Positions 61,956 through 64,000 of a stretch of 64,000 nucleotides of DNA are shown here, piece after piece (within the stretch, counting starts at the first letter, position 1; each line of letters opens with the position of its first letter). Source of the DNA: Pseudomonadota bacterium. Its GTDB lineage: Bacteria; Pseudomonadota; Alphaproteobacteria; Rhizobiales; Rhizobiaceae. The DNA lies in NCBI GenBank assembly GCA_023419535.1, contig JAEZXX010000073.1, forward strand, positions 1 to 64,000, in the 5' to 3' direction. Made by a program: the position numbers and the translations under genes. A model generated the notes under the pieces. The model had not been told where the DNA came from. It did not search any database and saw only the letters and a list, made by a program, of their open reading frames with translations.

Positions 61956-63112
61956 ATCCGCGTCAGGGTCTCCAGGTCCTCCAGCGGCACGCGCTCGTCC
62001 ACCATGTGCATGGTCGAGCCGACGAGGCCGAACTCCACCACCGGGCAGACAGTCTTGATGAAGCGCGCGTCCGAGGTGCCGCCCGTCGTCGACATGTCCG
62101 GGCGGCGCCCGGTGACGGCGTGGATCGCCTCGCCGATCGAGCGCGTCAGGTCGCCCTCGGCCGTCAGGAACGCATCGGCGTTGGTCGGCATGCAGTCGAG
62201 GCGCACCGTGACGCCGCGGGCCGACCATTCCGCCGGCACCGCATCGTCGAGGCGGCGGCGCAGCTCGGCCTCCAGCGTCGCCGCGCTCCAAAGATCGTTG
62301 TGGCGGATGTTGAAGGCGAGGCTCGCCTTCGCCGGGATGACGTTGCCGGCCCGGTTGCCCGTGTCGACCGTGGTGATCTCCAGGTTCGAGGGCTGGAAGG
62401 CCTCCGTCCCCGCGTCGAGCGGCTCGCGCTGCAGCGCCTCCATGACGGCGGGCAGGACGCGCATGGGGTTCGCCGCGCGGTCCGGATAGGCGGCGTGGCC
62501 CTGACGCCCGGCGACCGTGACGGTGCCCGACAGCGAGCCGCGCCGGCCGACCTTGACCATGTCGCCGATCAGCTTCGAGCTCGTCGGCTCGCCGACGACG
62601 CAGGCGTCGAACCGGTGGCCGCGCCGGGTCGCGAAGTCGAGGAGCTTCACCGTTCCGTTGACCGCCGGGCCCTCCTCGTCGCCCGTGACGAGCAGAGAGA
62701 GCGTCCCCTCTGGCAGTTCACCCCGCGTCGCGAGGCGCGCGATCGCGGCGACGAAGCAGGCGATGCCGCCCTTCATGTCGACCGCGCCGCGCCCGTGGAT
62801 CTCACCGTCCTCGATCGTGGCCGAGAAGGGCGGGTGGCGCCAGGACGCCTCGTCGCCCGGCGGTACGACGTCGGTGTGGCCGGCGAAGGCGAGATGGCGG
62901 GCGTCGTTCGTACCAGCCGTCCCGCGCACCGCGAGGAGGTTTTCCACGTCCGGCGTGCCGGCCTCGCGGAAGACCGGACGCTCGATCGAGAAGCCGAGCG
63001 GCTCCAGCATCGCCTGGAGAGCGGTCAGCGCGCCGCCCTCGTCGGGCGTCACCGAAGCGCAGCGGATCAGGGCGGCGAGGTTCTGGACGGGGTCGGTCGC
63101 GAGCTTGGTCAT
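61901..63112 (-). CDS. dapE: Succinyl-diaminopimelate desuccinylase
   Basis: A 403-residue zinc hydrolase of lysine and diaminopimelate synthesis. Metal and catalytic residues sit in AFAGHTDVVPPGD (His and Asp), GRGAVDMKGG (bridging Asp) and VTGDEEGPAVNGT (catalytic Glu-Glu). STTGGTSDARF is near the C-terminus and contains a DapE-specific substrate loop. ATG at 63112 (MTKLATDPVQN) follows AGGAC. Its end overlaps truA by 55 bases on the other strand. Diaminopimelate feeds peptidoglycan, which the adjacent transglycosylase gene product remodels. Confidence 0.95.
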   Translation of the reverse strand: MTKLATDPVQNLAALIRCASVTPDEGGALTALQAMLEPLGFSIERPVFREAGTPDVENLLAVRGTAGTNDARHLAFAGHTDVVPPGDEASWRHPPFSATIEDGEIHGRGAVDMKGGIACFVAAIARLATRGELPEGTLSLLVTGDEEGPAVNGTVKLLDFATRRGHRFDACVVGEPTSSKLIGDMVKVGRRGSLSGTVTVAGRQGHAAYPDRAANPMRVLPAVMEALQREPLDAGTEAFQPSNLEITTVDTGNRAGNVIPAKASLAFNIRHNDLWSAATLEAELRRRLDDAVPAEWSARGVTVRLDCMPTNADAFLTAEGDLTRSIGEAIHAVTGRRPDMSTTGGTSDARFIKTVCPVVEFGLVGSTMHMVDERVPLEDLETLTRIYEDFVVRWFASADGAPA

Positions 63113-63285
63113 GGCGTCCTGATAGCCGCCGGCCAAACGTTCGCCAAGCTGAACGAGGGACGCCGGGCCGCCACGTGCAGGTTTCGCGACGCGCCACCTC
63201 CCGGATCGTGCCGCGACTGTGCCTTCTTTTGGCCCCGTTTCGCGTCGATCCCATGCGTCGGGATCAACGGCACGAGGGCCGAGGC

Positions 63286-64000
63286 ATGCTTTCCACGATG
63301 GCCGGTTCGAAGGCATCCGGCGTCCCGCGACGCGCGTGTCAGGCTCTGGCCATCATGGCGGTTCCGATCCTCCTCTCCGGTTGCGTCTCCGGCCAGTCGC
63401 AGAGCGTGGCGAGCTTCGCCCAGGCCGCGGCCGAGGAGGTCGCCGCCAAGGATGCCGCGGAGGCGGACGTCGCCGGGGCCGCGACGACCACGGCGCTCGC
63501 GCCGATCCGCCGGGAGAACGGCACGATCTCGGGCTCGCAGGCGATCGACCGGATGATCGCCGAAGCGGCCGACGCCAACAACATTCCGCGCGACCTCGCC
63601 TTCGGCGTCGTCCACGTCGAATCGACCTACAATCCGCGGGCCCGCGGCCGCGGCGTCTACGGGCTCTCGCAGATCATGCCCTCGACGGCCCGCTCGCTGG
63701 GCTTTTCCGGCTCCGCCGAGGACCTGCTGGAGCCCGCCATCAACCTTCGTTACGGGATGCGCTATCTGGCAGGGGCGTGGGAGAAGGGCGGCCGCGACGT
63801 CTGCCGCGCTTCGATGAAGTACAAGGGCGGCCATCGCGCCTCGACCATGACGCGTTCGGCCGCGGCATATTGCGGGCGCGTTCGCCAGCACATGGCGCGG
63901 ATCGCAGGCAACCCGATCCTGTCCGGCGCGCCGGTCCAGCTCGCCGTGAACGCTCCGGCCACCGCCGCGACGCCGGCCGCGGCCGAGACCGCCGTGCCGT
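63286..64000 (+). CDS. Lytic transglycosylase lipoprotein (SLT domain), cut by the window edge
   Basis: At least 238 residues, open to the right edge. A lipoprotein signal ends in LLSGCVSG, with the lipid-bearing cysteine near residue 33. A low-complexity alanine-rich linker follows, then an SLT (GH23) domain from about residue 80. The catalytic glutamate is in VVHVESTYNPRARG, followed by GVYGLSQIMPSTA and LRYGMRYLAG. The tail is rich in Ala, Thr and Pro. It should cut peptidoglycan at the outer membrane's inner face. ATG at 63286 follows GAGG. Divergent from dapE, with 173 bases between starts. Confidence 0.88.
   Translation, partial: MLSTMAGSKASGVPRRACQALAIMAVPILLSGCVSGQSQSVASFAQAAAEEVAAKDAAEADVAGAATTTALAPIRRENGTISGSQAIDRMIAEAADANNIPRDLAFGVVHVESTYNPRARGRGVYGLSQIMPSTARSLGFSGSAEDLLEPAINLRYGMRYLAGAWEKGGRDVCRASMKYKGGHRASTMTRSAAAYCGRVRQHMARIAGNPILSGAPVQLAVNAPATAATPAAAETAVP

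Overview
The window is a GC-rich, densely packed chromosomal segment of an alphaproteobacterium, most likely of the order Hyphomicrobiales (Rhizobiales). This rests on gene families and neighbourhoods rather than on any search. They include the RegBA-type pair actS/actR, an IalB-family secreted protein, an MmcB-family repair protein, the block def-fmt-truA facing dapE, the run DUF2794-DUF1223-acnA next to ccmABCDG, and dnaJ beside phospholipid N-methyltransferase-like genes. I cannot fix the family or genus. TTG and GTG starts with good Shine-Dalgarno sites are common.

Layout. 1-5.8 kb: tRNA-Ala(CGC), yggT, a small helical protein, ppa, a threonine aldolase, a GNAT acetyltransferase and typA. 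5.9-13.5 kb: a GntP-type permease, an HNH protein, rmuC, an M3 peptidase, and a MarR regulator with a Bcr/CflA drug exporter. 13.5-20.2 kb: a luciferase-like oxidoreductase, putP, an L-lactate permease, argG and a LysE exporter. 20.2-25.7 kb: a glutathione S-transferase, a WecG/TagA-like glycosyltransferase coupled to a polysaccharide deacetylase, and a reverse-strand run rlmN, two small membrane proteins and a brnA-like antitoxin gene. 25.7-34.8 kb: IalB, YkvA, thpR, a GNAT, a TesA-like esterase divergent from an ABC ATPase/FtsX-like permease pair, a Bax-inhibitor-1 protein, a phosphinothricin-type acetyltransferase and a GAF-EAL phosphodiesterase.

34.8-43 kb: DUF2794, DUF1223 and acnA, divergent from a cytochrome c maturation cluster (ccmA, ccmB, a GNAT gene, ccmC, ccmD, ccmG). 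43-52.1 kb: an MFS transporter with a coupled 43-residue membrane peptide, mmcB, actR/actS, panC-panB, hrpB and a vapBC pair whose promoter overlaps a perfect inverted repeat. 52.2-64 kb: an SDR, an HdeD protein, a REP-like hairpin, two tandem methyltransferases, dnaJ, an MltB-type transglycosylase, a peptidoglycan-binding serine protease, def-fmt-truA, dapE, and a lytic transglycosylase lipoprotein cut by the right edge.

Most of the window is core housekeeping: translation start and formyl-methionine handling (def, fmt), tRNA and rRNA modification (truA, rlmN), amino-acid and vitamin synthesis (argG, dapE, panBC), respiration and redox control (ccm, acnA, actSR), cell wall turnover and small-solute transport. 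I see no prophage, insertion sequence, CRISPR array or convincing new multi-gene system. The best leads are modest: the rlmN-membrane pair-brnA run with no visible toxin, the acetyltransferase inside the ccm cluster, the MFS-coupled micropeptide, the vapBC operator and the repeated leader in front of the lactate permease.
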